Shown here: positions 48,704-60,328 of the stretch, one piece after another
Layout of the letters: each line of letters starts with the position of its first letter
Position numbering within the stretch: position 1 is the stretch's first letter
Origin: Pseudomonas sp. A34-9
Lineage (GTDB): Bacteria > Pseudomonadota > Gammaproteobacteria > Pseudomonadales > Pseudomonadaceae
DNA: 64,000 nt
Assembly (NCBI RefSeq): GCF_029543085.1
Contig: NZ_CP119967.1
Span: 2,258,501 to 2,322,500 of the forward strand
Direction of reading: 5' to 3'
Program-made: the position numbers and the translations under genes
Notes under the pieces: model-generated
Seen by the model: the letters and a program-made list of their open reading frames with translations, nothing else
What the model was told of the DNA's origin: nothing
The model's database searches: none

Positions 48704-50227
48704 ATGAAAACGCCCCATGTTTCACACCAACGGCCCGAGGACGAAAATCTCGGGGTCGGCGCGAATATGGCTTACGGCCTGCAACATGTTCTGACCATGT
48801 ACGGCGGTATCGTTGCGGTGCCACTGATCATCGGCCAGGCGGCCGGCCTGTCGCCGGCGGACATCGGTTTGCTGATTGCTGCTTCATTGTTTGCGGGGGG
48901 GCTGGCGACACTGCTGCAAACCCTGGGTCTGCCGTTTTTTGGCTGTCAGTTGCCGCTGGTGCAGGGCGTGTCGTTCTCCGGTGTGGCGACCATGGTCGCG
49001 ATCGTCAGCAGTGGCGGGGAGGGCGGCTTCCAGTCGGTGCTCGGCGCGGTGATTGCCGCGTCCTTGATCGGGTTGCTGATCACACCGGTGTTCTCGCGTA
49101 TCACCAAGTTCTTCCCGCCATTGGTGACCGGCATTGTGATCACCACCATCGGCCTGACGCTGATGCCGGTGGCCGCACGCTGGGCCATGGGCGGCAACAG
49201 CCATGCGCCGGACTTCGGCAGCATGCAGAACATCGGCCTGGCGGCGGTGACGCTGATGCTGGTGTTGCTGTTGAGCAAGGTCGGCAGCTCGACCATCTCG
49301 CGTCTGTCGATCCTGTTGGCCATGGTGATCGGCACGGTGCTGGCGGTGTTTCTCGGCATGGCGGACTTCTCCAGTGTCACCACCGGGCCGATGTTCGGCT
49401 TCCCGACGCCGTTCCATTTCGGCATGCCGACTTTCCACTTCGCCGCGATCCTGTCGATGTGCATCGTGGTCATGGTGACGCTGGTGGAAACCTCGGCGGA
49501 CATTCTCGCGGTCGGTGAAATCATCGGCACCAAGGTCGATTCCAAGCGTCTGGGCAATGGCCTGCGGGCGGACATGCTGTCGAGCATGTTTGCGCCGATC
49601 TTCGGTTCGTTCACTCAGAGTGCCTTCGCCCAGAACGTCGGGCTGGTGGCGGTGACCGGGATCAAGAGCCGTTACGTGGTCGCCACTGGCGGCGTCTTCC
49701 TGGTGATTCTTGGCTTGCTGCCGTTCATGGGGCGGGTCATCGCGGCAGTGCCGACGTCGGTACTCGGCGGCGCCGGTATCGTGCTGTTCGGCACGGTGGC
49801 GGCGAGTGGTATTCGCACGTTGTCCAAGGTTGATTACCGCAACAACGTCAACCTGATCATCGTCGCCACCTCGATCGGTTTCGGCATGATCCCGATTGCC
49901 GCACCGAACTTCTACGATCACTTCCCGAGCTGGTTCGCGACCATTTTCCACTCGGGCATCAGTTCGTCGGCGATCATGGCGATCCTGCTCAACCTGGCCT
50001 TCAACCACTTCACTGCCGGCAACTCGGATCAGCAGTCGGTGTTTGCGGCGGCGGAAGAGCGGACCTTGCGTTATCGCGATCTGGCGGCCCTGCGCGAAGG
50101 CGACTACTTCAGCGACGGCAAGCTACATGACTGCGATGGCAAGGAAGTGCCGGTGATCGAGCCTGATGATCACGACCACGGACATGGCGCGCCGAAAGCG
50201 CAGGTGAAGAGCAGCGAACACGTCTGA
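48704..50227 (+). CDS. Nucleobase:cation symporter-2, xanthine/uracil permease family
   Basis: A 507-residue protein with about 12-14 transmembrane segments. Family motifs include QLPLVQGVSFSG, LVETSADILAVGEI and FGSFTQSAFAQNVGLVAVTG; the tail is rich in His and Asp. It imports a purine (xanthine, urate or similar) with protons. The start MKTPHVSHQ at 48704 has AGGGA upstream. A GntR-like palindrome lies in the promoter. Single gene followed by a strong terminator. Confidence 0.9.
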   Translation: MKTPHVSHQRPEDENLGVGANMAYGLQHVLTMYGGIVAVPLIIGQAAGLSPADIGLLIAASLFAGGLATLLQTLGLPFFGCQLPLVQGVSFSGVATMVAIVSSGGEGGFQSVLGAVIAASLIGLLITPVFSRITKFFPPLVTGIVITTIGLTLMPVAARWAMGGNSHAPDFGSMQNIGLAAVTLMLVLLLSKVGSSTISRLSILLAMVIGTVLAVFLGMADFSSVTTGPMFGFPTPFHFGMPTFHFAAILSMCIVVMVTLVETSADILAVGEIIGTKVDSKRLGNGLRADMLSSMFAPIFGSFTQSAFAQNVGLVAVTGIKSRYVVATGGVFLVILGLLPFMGRVIAAVPTSVLGGAGIVLFGTVAASGIRTLSKVDYRNNVNLIIVATSIGFGMIPIAAPNFYDHFPSWFATIFHSGISSSAIMAILLNLAFNHFTAGNSDQQSVFAAAEERTLRYRDLAALREGDYFSDGKLHDCDGKEVPVIEPDDHDHGHGAPKAQVKSSEHV

Positions 50228-50244
50228 CGGCTGCGACTGAATAG

Positions 50245-50284
50245 AAAAAGGGCCGATCTGTTTGGTACAGATCGGCCCTTTTTC
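50245..50284 (+). terminator. Rho-independent terminator of the permease
   Basis: A 16-bp stem AAAAAGGGCCGATCTG / CAGATCGGCCCTTTTT with a small loop; A- and T-runs on both sides suggest use in both directions. Confidence 0.88.
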
Positions 50285-50289
50285 ATTTC

Positions 50290-50406
50290 AAGATCAAAAG
50301 ATCGCAGCCTTCGGCAGCTCCTACAGATTCAGCGTTCATCCTCAGAATCAGCGGAGTATGAGATCTGTGCAGGAGCTGCCGAAGGCTGCGATCTTCTGAT
50401 CTTTTC
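50290..50406. repeat. REP inverted pair (GATCGCAGCCTTCGGCAGCTC type)
   Basis: Inverted copies separated by about 60 bases between the permease and tRNA-Asn terminators. Confidence 0.85.
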
Positions 50407-50416
50407 CAGCGCCCAC

Positions 50417-50450
50417 AAAAAAGCCCCTGAATCTTTCGATTCAGGGGCTT
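50417..50450 (-). terminator. Terminator of tRNA-Asn
   Basis: On the minus strand GCCCCTGAATC / GATTCAGGGGC with a GAAA loop, followed by a T-run. Confidence 0.88.
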
Positions 50451-50457
50451 TGCTATT

Positions 50458-50533
50458 TGGCTCCACAACCTGGACTCGAACCAGGGACCCAATGATTAAC
50501 AGTCATTTGCTCTACCAACTGAGCTATTGCGGA
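50458..50533 (-). tRNA. tRNA-Asn (GTT)
   Basis: A 76-base cloverleaf with acceptor TCCGCAA / TTGTGGA and G discriminator, D-arm TAGCTCAGTTGG, anticodon loop CTGTTAA (GUU) and T-arm GGTTCGAGTCC. CCA is encoded. Confidence 0.95.
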
Positions 50534-50543
50534 ATTGGTGCGT

Positions 50544-50571
50544 ATGTTACTGATTCAAAAAGAGAAGTCAA
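50544..50571 (-). promoter_or_regulatory. Sigma-70 promoter of tRNA-Asn
   Basis: TTGACT-N16-TAACAT on the minus strand, just upstream of the tRNA. Confidence 0.6.
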
Positions 50572-50753
50572 GCGTCGGTTGTAAAAAATACTGAGTCCTC
50601 GGGACGAACGGTGACTTGTCAGCGATTGGCGGTTACCAGAACCGCAGCAGAGGTCTACCATGGTCGCCCGGAAGTGGTCACACGCGCTGCCGGCCATTCG
50701 CCGAAAAAGGTCCGCGTCATGAACCGTTTGTCCTGTAACAGCGAGGTGTTCGC

Positions 50754-50984
50754 ATGAGCATCGCGCAAATCAGCCTGCCCAAAGGCGTCGGCCCCCACGC
50801 CGAAAAACTCTTTGATGCAATCACCCAGGCCAGCAGCCCTGAAGAATTGAACCGTGCCGGTGGCAAGGCTGAAGGTTTTGTCCTGGGCCTGGAAAGCACC
50901 AAGGCGATCAAAAGCCAGGTCGCCGAATCGCTGTACGTCGTTTATGACGACGCTGCGAGTCAGCGTGCGGCCGAACTGGCTTAA
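50754..50984 (+). CDS. Conserved-looking small protein, function unknown
   Basis: A 76-residue soluble acidic protein (PKGVGPHAEKLFDAITQASSPEELNRAGGKAEG). GAGG at proper spacing precedes the ATG. No membrane segments or known motifs. It is convergent and overlaps by 3 bases with the small membrane protein gene. Confidence 0.7.
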   Translation: MSIAQISLPKGVGPHAEKLFDAITQASSPEELNRAGGKAEGFVLGLESTKAIKSQVAESLYVVYDDAASQRAAELA

Positions 50985-51181
50985 CTGCCGAAGGTGATGG
51001 TGCCCATCATCAGTTTGGCGTAAGCCGCGGTGGCGGCCAGTTGCACCAGCCACAGGACCAGGCCACCGAGGAAGACGCCCGTGGCAACTTGCAATACCAG
51101 GCTTTTTTCGCGTTTGGCCGAGGCGCGGGGGATGAAATCATCCAGATCGTCACGGTCGGCGCGCAGGTTGTCGTTTTTCAT
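50981..51181 (-). CDS. Small membrane protein, function unknown
   Basis: A 66-residue protein: acidic N-terminus (MKNDNLRADRDDLDDFIP) and one hydrophobic helix (VLQVATGVFLGGLVLWLVQL). The start at 51181 avoids an upstream extension through a REP element. The stop overlaps that of the gene at 50754. Confidence 0.65.
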   Translation of the reverse strand: MKNDNLRADRDDLDDFIPRASAKREKSLVLQVATGVFLGGLVLWLVQLAATAAYAKLMMGTITFGS

Positions 51182-51217
51182 ATCGGCTCTCACAAAATTT
51201 GCGGATGTACACAAAAC

Positions 51218-51308
51218 CTGTAGGAGTGAGCCTGCTCGCGATAGCGCTGTGTCAGGTAATGAAGCTTCGGCTGACACGACGCTATCGCGAGCAGGCTCAC
51301 TCCTACAG
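51218..51308. repeat. REP inverted pair (GAGTGAGCCTGCTCGCGATAGC type)
   Basis: Inverted copies of TGTAGGAGTGAGCCTGCTCG separated by about 30 bases. Confidence 0.85.
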
Positions 51309-51360
51309 TTGGAATATGTGTGCAGTCTAGAGGGTGTGCGGCGTGTTTCGGGACAAATAA

Positions 51361-51392
51361 AAAACGGGAAGCCCCAAGGCTTCCCGTTTTTC
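51361..51392 (-). terminator. Terminator of the aminotransferase gene
   Basis: AAAACGGGAAGCC / GGCTTCCCGTTTT hairpin with A and T runs on both strands, 15 bases after the minus-strand stop. Confidence 0.85.
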
Positions 51393-51406
51393 ATCACGCA
51401 GCGAAA

Positions 51407-52603
51407 TCAGATGACCTGAACAATCGCGTCCGTCACAGCCTTGATGTTGCTCTGGTTCAGAGCAGCCACGCAGATGCGGCCGGTGTCCAGGGCGTAGATG
51501 CCGAACTCGTTGCGCAGGCGATGAACCTGCTCAGTGGTCAGGCCGGAGTAGGAGAACATGCCGCGCTGACGACCGACGAAGCTGAAGTCGCGGCCCGGGG
51601 CTTTCTCTGCCAACAGGGCAACCATCTGCTCACGCATGCCGCGAATGCGCAGACGCATTTCCGCCAGCTCGGCTTCCCACTGCGCGCGCAGTTCCGGGCT
51701 GTTCAGTACAGCCGCAACGATGCTTGCACCGTGAGTCGGCGGGTTGGAGTAGTTGGTGCGGATCACGCGTTTGACTTGCGACAGCACGCGCGCGCTTTCT
51801 TCTTTCGATTCGCTGATGATCGACAGCGCACCAACGCGCTCGCCGTACAGCGAGAACGACTTGGAGAACGAGCTCGAAACGAAGAAAGTCAGACCGGACT
51901 CAGCGAACAGGCGCACAGCGGCGGCGTCTTCGTCGATGCCGTCGCCAAAACCCTGGTAAGCCATGTCGAGGAACGGCACGTGACCTTTGGCCTTGACCAC
52001 TTCCAGCACGTTATTCCAGTCCGCCGGGGTCAGGTCGACGCCGGTCGGGTTGTGGCAGCAAGCGTGCAGGATAATGATCGAGCCGTTCGGCAGGGCGTTG
52101 AGGTCTTCGAGCATGCCGGCACGGTTTACGTCGTGGGTGGCGGCGTCGTAGTAACGGTAGTTCTGCACCGGGAAACCGGCGGTTTCGAACAGCGCGCGGT
52201 GGTTTTCCCAGCTCGGGTCGCTGATCGCTACAACGGCGTTCGGCAGCAGTTGCTTGAGGAAGTCGGCACCGATTTTCAGTGCGCCGGTCCCGCCGACGGC
52301 CTGAGTGGTGATGACACGACCGGCGCTGATCAGTGGCGAGTCGTTACCGAACAGCAGCTTTTGCACGGCCTGGTCGTAGGCGGCGATGCCATCGATCGGC
52401 AGATAACCGCGCGAAGCGTGTTGAGCAGCGCGAACGGTTTCGGCTTCGATCACGGCGCGCAGAAGTGGAATTCGCCCCTCTTCGTTGCAGTACACGCCAA
52501 CGCCCAGGTTGACCTTGGTGGTCCGGGTATCGGCGTTGAATGCTTCGTTGAGGCCCAGGATTGGATCGCGGGGTGCCATTTCGACAGCGGAGAACAGGCT
52601 CAT
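51407..52603 (-). CDS. Aromatic/aspartate aminotransferase
   Basis: A 398-residue class I PLP aminotransferase (TyrB/PhhC/AspC type). It has substrate region KVNLGVGVYCNEEG, HACCHNPTGVD, PLP lysine in SSSFSKSFSLYGERVG and C-terminal GRICVAALN. It transfers amino groups between aromatic or acidic amino acids and 2-oxoglutarate. Tyrosine or aspartate preference cannot be told. Divergent from uvrB. Confidence 0.9.
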   Translation of the reverse strand: MSLFSAVEMAPRDPILGLNEAFNADTRTTKVNLGVGVYCNEEGRIPLLRAVIEAETVRAAQHASRGYLPIDGIAAYDQAVQKLLFGNDSPLISAGRVITTQAVGGTGALKIGADFLKQLLPNAVVAISDPSWENHRALFETAGFPVQNYRYYDAATHDVNRAGMLEDLNALPNGSIIILHACCHNPTGVDLTPADWNNVLEVVKAKGHVPFLDMAYQGFGDGIDEDAAAVRLFAESGLTFFVSSSFSKSFSLYGERVGALSIISESKEESARVLSQVKRVIRTNYSNPPTHGASIVAAVLNSPELRAQWEAELAEMRLRIRGMREQMVALLAEKAPGRDFSFVGRQRGMFSYSGLTTEQVHRLRNEFGIYALDTGRICVAALNQSNIKAVTDAIVQVI

Positions 52604-52940
52604 TATTGCGGCGGCTCTGAATGGAGAATGGAGGGACGTGTCGCGCTCCAGCCGGATGCACTAGAGCGGTGCACAAACGGGGAGCTAGTATAGAGGCCAT
52701 TACTGAACAATGGCGACAGGCGAATCGGCTTTTCCGGTAAGTTTTTCCGATTATTTCTTGACCGTTAGTCGACTGGGCGTGTCAGAGTCTTTAGCGGATG
52801 TAGGACGTTTGCCTTGAAAGGTGAGGCAATCGCCACCACATTGAGCACAATCCAGGTTTTTTCTTGCGCGACACCGGTCGCTTGCGGTCGTCCCCGCGGT
52901 GCTCCGCTTCGCTCGGAATGCCGCGATCCCAGAGGTGTAT
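52604..52940. other. Divergent spacer between aminotransferase and uvrB
   Basis: 337 bases without a gene; promoters for both sides should lie here. I see no convincing LexA box (one near-match has wrong spacing) and no hairpin terminator. Confidence 0.4.
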
Positions 52941-54956
<2,016 letters not shown>

Positions 54957-55066
54957 GGAGGATCGTTCCCACGCTCTGCGTGGGAATGCAGCCCCGGACG
55001 CTCCGCGTCCGCTGTGACGCAGAGCGTCACCGGAGTCATTCCCACGCGGAGCATGGGGACGATCAG
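54957..55066. repeat. Palindromic intergenic repeat (GATCGTTCCCACGC type)
   Basis: An imperfect long palindrome of TCGTTCCCACGCTCTGCGTG, inner GACGCTCCGCGTCC and inverted CCCACGCGGAGCATGGGGACGATC, between the convergent uvrB and the efflux gene ends. Confidence 0.8.
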
Positions 55067-55072
55067 TTGCAG

Positions 55073-56623
55073 TTAGTGGGACTCCCCAGCCTTCAGCCCC
55101 TCTGGCAGCTTCTTGGTCAGCAAAATCGCCAACATGCTGATCCCCAGCGCAATCCCGACAAAGTGAAACGCATCGTTGTAAGCCATGATTGCCGCCTGCT
55201 GATGGACGATCTCACTCAGCTTGCCCAACGCTGCCGTATCACTGCCAAACCGATCGCTCATCGACGCCAGGCGCTCCGCCACTTGCGGGTTGGTCGGCAC
55301 CACCGCCTCACGCAAATAATCGAAATAAGTCTTGGTGCGCGCATCCAGTAACGTCGCCAGCAAAGCAATTCCGATCGCACCGCCGAGGTTACGCAGGATA
55401 TTGAACAGACTCGACGCCGACCCCGCGTCCTGCGGCAGGATGTACGCCGTGGCAATCAGCGAAATGGTCACCATGATCAACGGCTGCCCCAGCGCGCGAA
55501 TGATCTGAATCTGATTGAACTGCGGCCCGGCAAAATCCGGGTTAAGCACTCCCGAAGAAAAACTCGCCAGCCCGAACAATCCGAAACCTATCGTGCACAG
55601 CCATTTCGGCGAGACAAACTTCATCAGCTTCGGCACCAGCGGAATCAGAAACAGCTGCGGCACGCCCATCCACATGATCACTTCGCCGATCTGCAGGGCG
55701 TTGTAGTTCTGGATCTGCGCCAGGTACAGCGGTAGCAGGTAGATCGAACCATACAGCCCGACACCCATGCCCAGGCTGGAAATACTCGACAAGCCAAAAT
55801 TGCGATTACGCAGAATCCCGAGGTTGATCAGCGGATTCGGTTTGGAAATCTGCACGATCACAAAAGTGATCAGACTCAGCAGGGCGATGCTGCCCAGCGT
55901 CACGATCAGGCTCGATTCCAGCCAGTCCTTGCGATGGCCTTCTTCGAGAAAAACCTGCAAGCAGCCGAGGCCAATCCCCAGCGTGAGGATGCCGGTGTAA
56001 TCGGTGCTTTTCAGCAGCTCCCAATGAGCTTCCTTCTTCTCCAGTCCGTACAGCAACCCGGCGATCATGATCAGCCCCGGCGGGATGTTGATGTAAAAGA
56101 TGTATTCCCAGCCCCAATTCTCAGTGAGCCAGCCGCCCAGCGTCGGGCCGATGGACGGCGCGAACGTGGCGGTCATAGCGAACATGGCCATGCCTTTCGC
56201 TCGATGGTGTTCCGGCAGTTTGATCAGGGTCAGGGTGAACGCCAGCGGGATCAGCGCGCCGCCGGTGAAACCCTGCATGGCGCGAAAGACGATCATGCTC
56301 TCCAGGCTCCAGGCCATCGAGCACAGCAACGACGAAGCCAGAAAACCCAGCGATACCCACACCGCCAGACGCCGCGCCGACAGCAACTGCACCAGCCACG
56401 CGGTCAGCGGGATCATGATGATTTCCGCGACCAGATACGAGGTGGAAATCCACGAACCTTCTTCCAGCGTCGCCGACAAGGCGCCCTGAATATCTTTCAG
56501 TGACGAGTTGGTGATCTGGATGTCGAGCACGGCCATGAAGGCGCCGAGCATCACGCTCATCACCGCAATCCAGTCGCGCCGGGTCGGTTCGCCGACCGGG
56601 CGGATCAGCGAATCACCGGCCAT
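55073..56623 (-). CDS. EmrB/QacA-type multidrug efflux transporter (DHA2 MFS)
   Basis: A 516-residue protein with 14 predicted transmembrane helices. Motifs include MAVLDIQITNSSL in helix 1 and FRAMQGFTGGALIP. A proton-driven drug exporter that works with the periplasmic adaptor encoded just upstream. Its start overlaps the adaptor stop by 11 bases. Confidence 0.9.
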   Translation of the reverse strand: MAGDSLIRPVGEPTRRDWIAVMSVMLGAFMAVLDIQITNSSLKDIQGALSATLEEGSWISTSYLVAEIIMIPLTAWLVQLLSARRLAVWVSLGFLASSLLCSMAWSLESMIVFRAMQGFTGGALIPLAFTLTLIKLPEHHRAKGMAMFAMTATFAPSIGPTLGGWLTENWGWEYIFYINIPPGLIMIAGLLYGLEKKEAHWELLKSTDYTGILTLGIGLGCLQVFLEEGHRKDWLESSLIVTLGSIALLSLITFVIVQISKPNPLINLGILRNRNFGLSSISSLGMGVGLYGSIYLLPLYLAQIQNYNALQIGEVIMWMGVPQLFLIPLVPKLMKFVSPKWLCTIGFGLFGLASFSSGVLNPDFAGPQFNQIQIIRALGQPLIMVTISLIATAYILPQDAGSASSLFNILRNLGGAIGIALLATLLDARTKTYFDYLREAVVPTNPQVAERLASMSDRFGSDTAALGKLSEIVHQQAAIMAYNDAFHFVGIALGISMLAILLTKKLPEGLKAGESH

Positions 56624-57662
56624 TGTCCGGGGCGTCTTTGATATTCACGGTGGCGGTGACGGACATGCCCGGACGGATCTTGCCGCGCAGCGGGTTATCA
56701 GCCTTGAAGGTCAGTTTCACCGGAATCCGCTGCACGACCTTGGTGAAGTTGCCGGTGGCATTGTCCGGTGGCAGCAGGCTGAACTGTGCGCCTGAGGCCG
56801 CGAACAGGCTGTCGACCCGCGCTTCGATTGGTGTGTCGCCGTAGGCATCGAAGGTCAGCTCGGCTTTCTGCCCTGGTTGCATGTGGCCGATCTGGGTTTC
56901 CTTGAAGTTGGCCTGCACCCAGATGTCTTCGTCCGGGACGATCGACAGCAGGTAGGCGCCGGCCTGCACCACTTGGCCGTTACGGGCGGCGCGCTGGCCG
57001 ACCAGGCCGCTGATCGGCGCGTGGATTTCGCTGCGGGTCAGGTTGAGTTCGGCTTGCGCCAGATCGGCGCGGGCGTTGGCGATCTGCGCGTCGAGGCGTT
57101 TGATCTCGGCGTTCAGGGCGTTGACCTGTTGGCGTTGACCCTGCGCGTCGGCCTGGGCCTTGGCCACTTGCGAGCGAGCAATGTGGGCGTCGGCGGAGAG
57201 GGTGGTCACGCGTTCTTCGGACACATAACCGGGTTTGCGCAGGGTTTCGGCGCGGGACAAATCCATCTGAGAGCGGCCAAGTGTCGCTTGGGTGGTCGCC
57301 ACTTGCGCATCGCTGGCGGCGATCAGGCTCGATTGCTGGGTCAATTTGCTTTGCGCCTGCAGGCGCTCGGCTTCGCGGGTGGCGAGGGCGGCATTAGCGC
57401 GGTCGATGGCCAGGCGGAAATCGTTCGGCTCGAGGCGCACCAGCAACTGGCCTTTTTCCACGTGTTGATTGTCTTGCACCAGTACTTCATCGATGCGCGC
57501 GCTCAATTGGCTCGACACACGGGTAATTTCGCCCTGGACATAGGCGTTGTCGGTGCTTTCATAAAAGCGTCCCTTGAAAAACCAATGGGCGAAAAAGCCC
57601 CCGGCGATCAGCAGGACGAGCAGCAGGAAAATCAACAGGCGACGCTTGAGTTGGGCAGGCAT
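56613..57662 (-). CDS. EmrA-type HlyD membrane-fusion protein
   Basis: A 349-residue adaptor with an N-terminal helix (RRLLIFLLLVLLIAGGFFAHWFF), STDNAYVQGEI and YVSEERV signature, a long coiled coil (about residues 85-205) and a beta-barrel end. Links the MFS pump to an outer-membrane channel encoded elsewhere. The ATG at 57662 is preferred to a TTG two codons upstream. Confidence 0.9.
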   Translation of the reverse strand: MPAQLKRRLLIFLLLVLLIAGGFFAHWFFKGRFYESTDNAYVQGEITRVSSQLSARIDEVLVQDNQHVEKGQLLVRLEPNDFRLAIDRANAALATREAERLQAQSKLTQQSSLIAASDAQVATTQATLGRSQMDLSRAETLRKPGYVSEERVTTLSADAHIARSQVAKAQADAQGQRQQVNALNAEIKRLDAQIANARADLAQAELNLTRSEIHAPISGLVGQRAARNGQVVQAGAYLLSIVPDEDIWVQANFKETQIGHMQPGQKAELTFDAYGDTPIEARVDSLFAASGAQFSLLPPDNATGNFTKVVQRIPVKLTFKADNPLRGKIRPGMSVTATVNIKDAPDNGR

Positions 57663-57890
57663 GGGCAAACTGTAGTCGAGGAATTGTAAGGAAAGTTATC
57701 AGCAGGCGAATCTGGCATACAGTCGATAAACGGTAAATGCCATCCGCTGATATTTGCCCATTCACTACGGCTTACGGGCGTTCCAGACGCAAACTTGGCT
57801 TAAATGCCCTGCCCGCTGGAGCGGGGCGGGTGTCGCCTGTTACCATTCGCCGCTTGATCGTTTTGCTTTTCATTCTTTTCGAGACATGCC

Positions 57891-59372
57891 ATGACCACCG
57901 TCCGCACTCGCATCGCGCCATCGCCTACCGGGGATCCCCACGTAGGTACCGCTTACATCGCATTGTTCAACTACTGCTTTGCCAAGCAGCATGGCGGTGA
58001 GTTCATCCTGCGCATCGAAGACACCGATCAGTTGCGTTCGACCCGCGAGTCCGAACAGCAGATCTTCGACGCCTTGCGCTGGCTGGGGATCGACTGGAGC
58101 GAAGGCCCGGACGTTGGCGGCCCGCACGGTCCATACCGGCAGAGTGAGCGCGGCGACATCTACCAGAAGTACTGCCAGCAACTGGTCGACATGGGCCATG
58201 CGTTCCCGTGCTTCTGCACCGCTGAAGAACTGGACCAGATGCGCGCCGAGCAAATGGCGCGCGGCGAAACCCCACGCTACGACGGCCGCGCGCTGCTGCT
58301 GTCGAAAGAAGAAGTCGCGTCCCGTCTGGCGGCTGGCGAACCCCACGTGATCCGCATGAAAGTGCCAAGCGAAGGCGTTTGCGTAGTGCCGGACATGCTC
58401 CGTGGCGACGTCGAGATTCCGTGGGATCGCATGGACATGCAAGTGCTGATGAAGACCGACGGCCTGCCGACGTACTTCCTCGCCAACGTCGTCGATGACC
58501 ATCTGATGGGTATCACCCACGTCTTGCGTGGCGAAGAGTGGCTGCCATCGGCACCAAAACTGATTCTGCTGTACGAATACTTCGGCTGGGAACAACCCGA
58601 GCTGTGCTACATGCCGCTGCTGCGTAACCCGGACAAGAGCAAGCTGTCCAAGCGCAAGAACCCGACCTCGGTGACGTTCTACGAGCGTATGGGTTTCATG
58701 CCGGAAGCGATGCTCAACTACCTCGGTCGCATGGGCTGGTCGATGCCGGACGAGCGCGAGAAGTTCTCGCTGCAGGAAATGGTCGACAACTTCGACCTCA
58801 AGCGTGTCTCCCTCGGCGGGCCGATCTTCGACATCGAGAAGCTGTCGTGGCTCAACGGCCAGTGGTTGCGTGATCTGCCGGTGGAAGAGTTCGCCAGCCG
58901 CTTGCAGACCTGGGCGCTGAACCCGGAATACATGATGAAGATCGCGCCGCTGGTTCAGGGTCGCGTTGAAACCTTCAGCCAGGTTGCACCGCTGGGCGGG
59001 TTCTTCTTCGCCGGTGGCGTCAATCCGGATGCCAAGCTGTTCGAATCGAAGAAGCTTTCGGGCGATCAGGTTCGTCAGTTGATGCAGTTGATCCTGTGGA
59101 AGCTGGAAAGCCTGCGTCAGTGGGAGAAGGACAACATCACCGCGACGATTCAGGCCGTCGTCGAATCGCTGGAGTTGAAACTGCGTGATGCGATGCCGCT
59201 GATGTTTGCCGCGATCACCGGGCAGGCGAGTTCGGTGTCGGTGCTCGATGCCATGGAAATCATCGGCCCGGACCTGACCCGTTTCCGTCTGCGCCAGGCG
59301 ATTGACCTGCTGGGCGGTGTGTCGAAGAAAGAAAACAAAGAGTGGGAAAAACTGCTGGGCGCCATCGCCTAA
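57891..59372 (+). CDS. gltX: Glutamyl-tRNA synthetase
   Basis: A 493-residue class I synthetase. The HIGH motif appears as SPTGDPHVG (residues 10-18), KMSKS as KLSKRKN and the anticodon-binding helices follow. Charges tRNA-Glu; two tRNA-Glu genes lie just downstream. Full length and intact. Confidence 0.97.
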   Translation: MTTVRTRIAPSPTGDPHVGTAYIALFNYCFAKQHGGEFILRIEDTDQLRSTRESEQQIFDALRWLGIDWSEGPDVGGPHGPYRQSERGDIYQKYCQQLVDMGHAFPCFCTAEELDQMRAEQMARGETPRYDGRALLLSKEEVASRLAAGEPHVIRMKVPSEGVCVVPDMLRGDVEIPWDRMDMQVLMKTDGLPTYFLANVVDDHLMGITHVLRGEEWLPSAPKLILLYEYFGWEQPELCYMPLLRNPDKSKLSKRKNPTSVTFYERMGFMPEAMLNYLGRMGWSMPDEREKFSLQEMVDNFDLKRVSLGGPIFDIEKLSWLNGQWLRDLPVEEFASRLQTWALNPEYMMKIAPLVQGRVETFSQVAPLGGFFFAGGVNPDAKLFESKKLSGDQVRQLMQLILWKLESLRQWEKDNITATIQAVVESLELKLRDAMPLMFAAITGQASSVSVLDAMEIIGPDLTRFRLRQAIDLLGGVSKKENKEWEKLLGAIA

Positions 59373-59385
59373 ACGCTTGGCCCCT

Positions 59386-59473
59386 CTGTAGGAGCTGCCG
59401 CAGGCTGCGATCTTTTGATCTTGATCTTTAAACAGCAACGTCAAAAGATCGCAGCCTGCGGCAGCTCCTACAG
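59386..59473. repeat. REP inverted pair (GATCGCAGCCTGCGGCAGCTC type)
   Basis: Inverted copies with a short AT-rich spacer, just after gltX. Confidence 0.88.
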
Positions 59474-59567
59474 GTCTTTGTGCTATCCCGAGTGCCGGAT
59501 TTTCGGGGGGAGGGCGGTAAGTGATTGTTATGCCGACAAAAAACTTTGAAATATTTTAAAAATAAGT

Positions 59568-59596
59568 TTGACAGCCCTCCGATACGCCCTTAAGAT
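59568..59596 (+). promoter_or_regulatory. Sigma-70 promoter of the tRNA cluster
   Basis: TTGACA-N17-TAAGAT, with an AT-rich upstream stretch (an UP-like element) and a GC-rich discriminator tcgccccgtc, as expected of growth-controlled stable-RNA promoters. Confidence 0.8.
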
Positions 59597-59629
59597 TCGC
59601 CCCGTCCTCAGCGATGACATCAACGATGA

Positions 59630-59705
<76 letters not shown>

Positions 59706-59784
59706 ATTTACACTTCGAAGCCTGGCCACACCGGCTCCGAAGCGATCAACACTCAGCGTTGATCAGTTGTATAGAAGGGTTTGC

Positions 59785-59860
59785 GTCCCCTTCGTCTAGT
59801 GGCCTAGGACACCGCCCTTTCACGGCGGTAACAGGGGTTCGAGTCCCCTAGGGGACGCCA
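59785..59860 (+). tRNA. tRNA-Glu (TTC)
   Basis: 76 bases: acceptor GTCCCCT / AGGGGAC, anticodon loop CTTTCAC (TTC), T-arm GGTTCGAGTCC, CCA encoded. Confidence 0.96.
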
Positions 59861-59913
59861 GTTTTACAGAAGCGATGTTGCAAAATATCGCTCCGCCGCG
59901 AGGCGAAAAATCC

Positions 59914-59989
59914 GGGGCTATAGCTCAGCTGGGAGAGCGCCTGCATGGCATGCAGGAGGTCAGCGGTTCGATCCCGCTTAGCTCCACCA
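59914..59989 (+). tRNA. tRNA-Ala (GGC), second copy
   Basis: 76 bases, differing from the first copy in the anticodon stem (GCCTGC / GCAGG) and T-stem. CCA encoded. Confidence 0.96.
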
Positions 59990-60070
59990 ATTTTACAAGT
60001 TCAAGGTCTGGCCACACCGGCCTTGAATCGATCAGCTCTCAGCACTGATCAGTTGTATAGAAGGGTTTGT

Positions 60071-60146
60071 GTCCCCTTCGTCTAGTGGCCTAGGACACCG
60101 CCCTTTCACGGCGGTAACAGGGGTTCGAGTCCCCTAGGGGACGCCA
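60071..60146 (+). tRNA. tRNA-Glu (TTC), second copy
   Basis: 76 bases, same as the first tRNA-Glu. CCA encoded. Confidence 0.96.
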
Positions 60147-60172
60147 CGATTACCCGCTCTGCGGGATTTTAT

Positions 60173-60204
60173 AAGGGTCATTCAATTATTGAATGGCCCT
60201 TTTG
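60173..60204 (+). terminator. Terminator of the tRNA cluster
   Basis: AAGGGTCATTCAAT / ATTGAATGGCCCTTTT hairpin with T-rich tail. Confidence 0.85.
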
Positions 60205-60279
60205 TTTGTCTGGCGTTTGGCCAATTCTCTTTTTTCCTTACACTGTGCTTCAGACCAGCGGTCATATCCTTGACTTGCA

Positions 60280-60304
60280 GAATATTATTATGCGAATAAT
60301 ATTC
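60280..60304. promoter_or_regulatory. Palindromic operator upstream of the tetR gene
   Basis: Perfect inverted repeat GAATATTATT-N5-AATAATATTC, about 25 bases ahead of the ATG; probably the regulator's own binding site. Confidence 0.7.
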
Positions 60305-60328
60305 TAGTCGTAATATTCGGAGGCAACG

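Noticed and set aside
52690..52710. Possible LexA box (CTG...ACAG) upstream of uvrB
   Set aside because: CTG and CAG are one base too far apart and the centre is not AT-rich.
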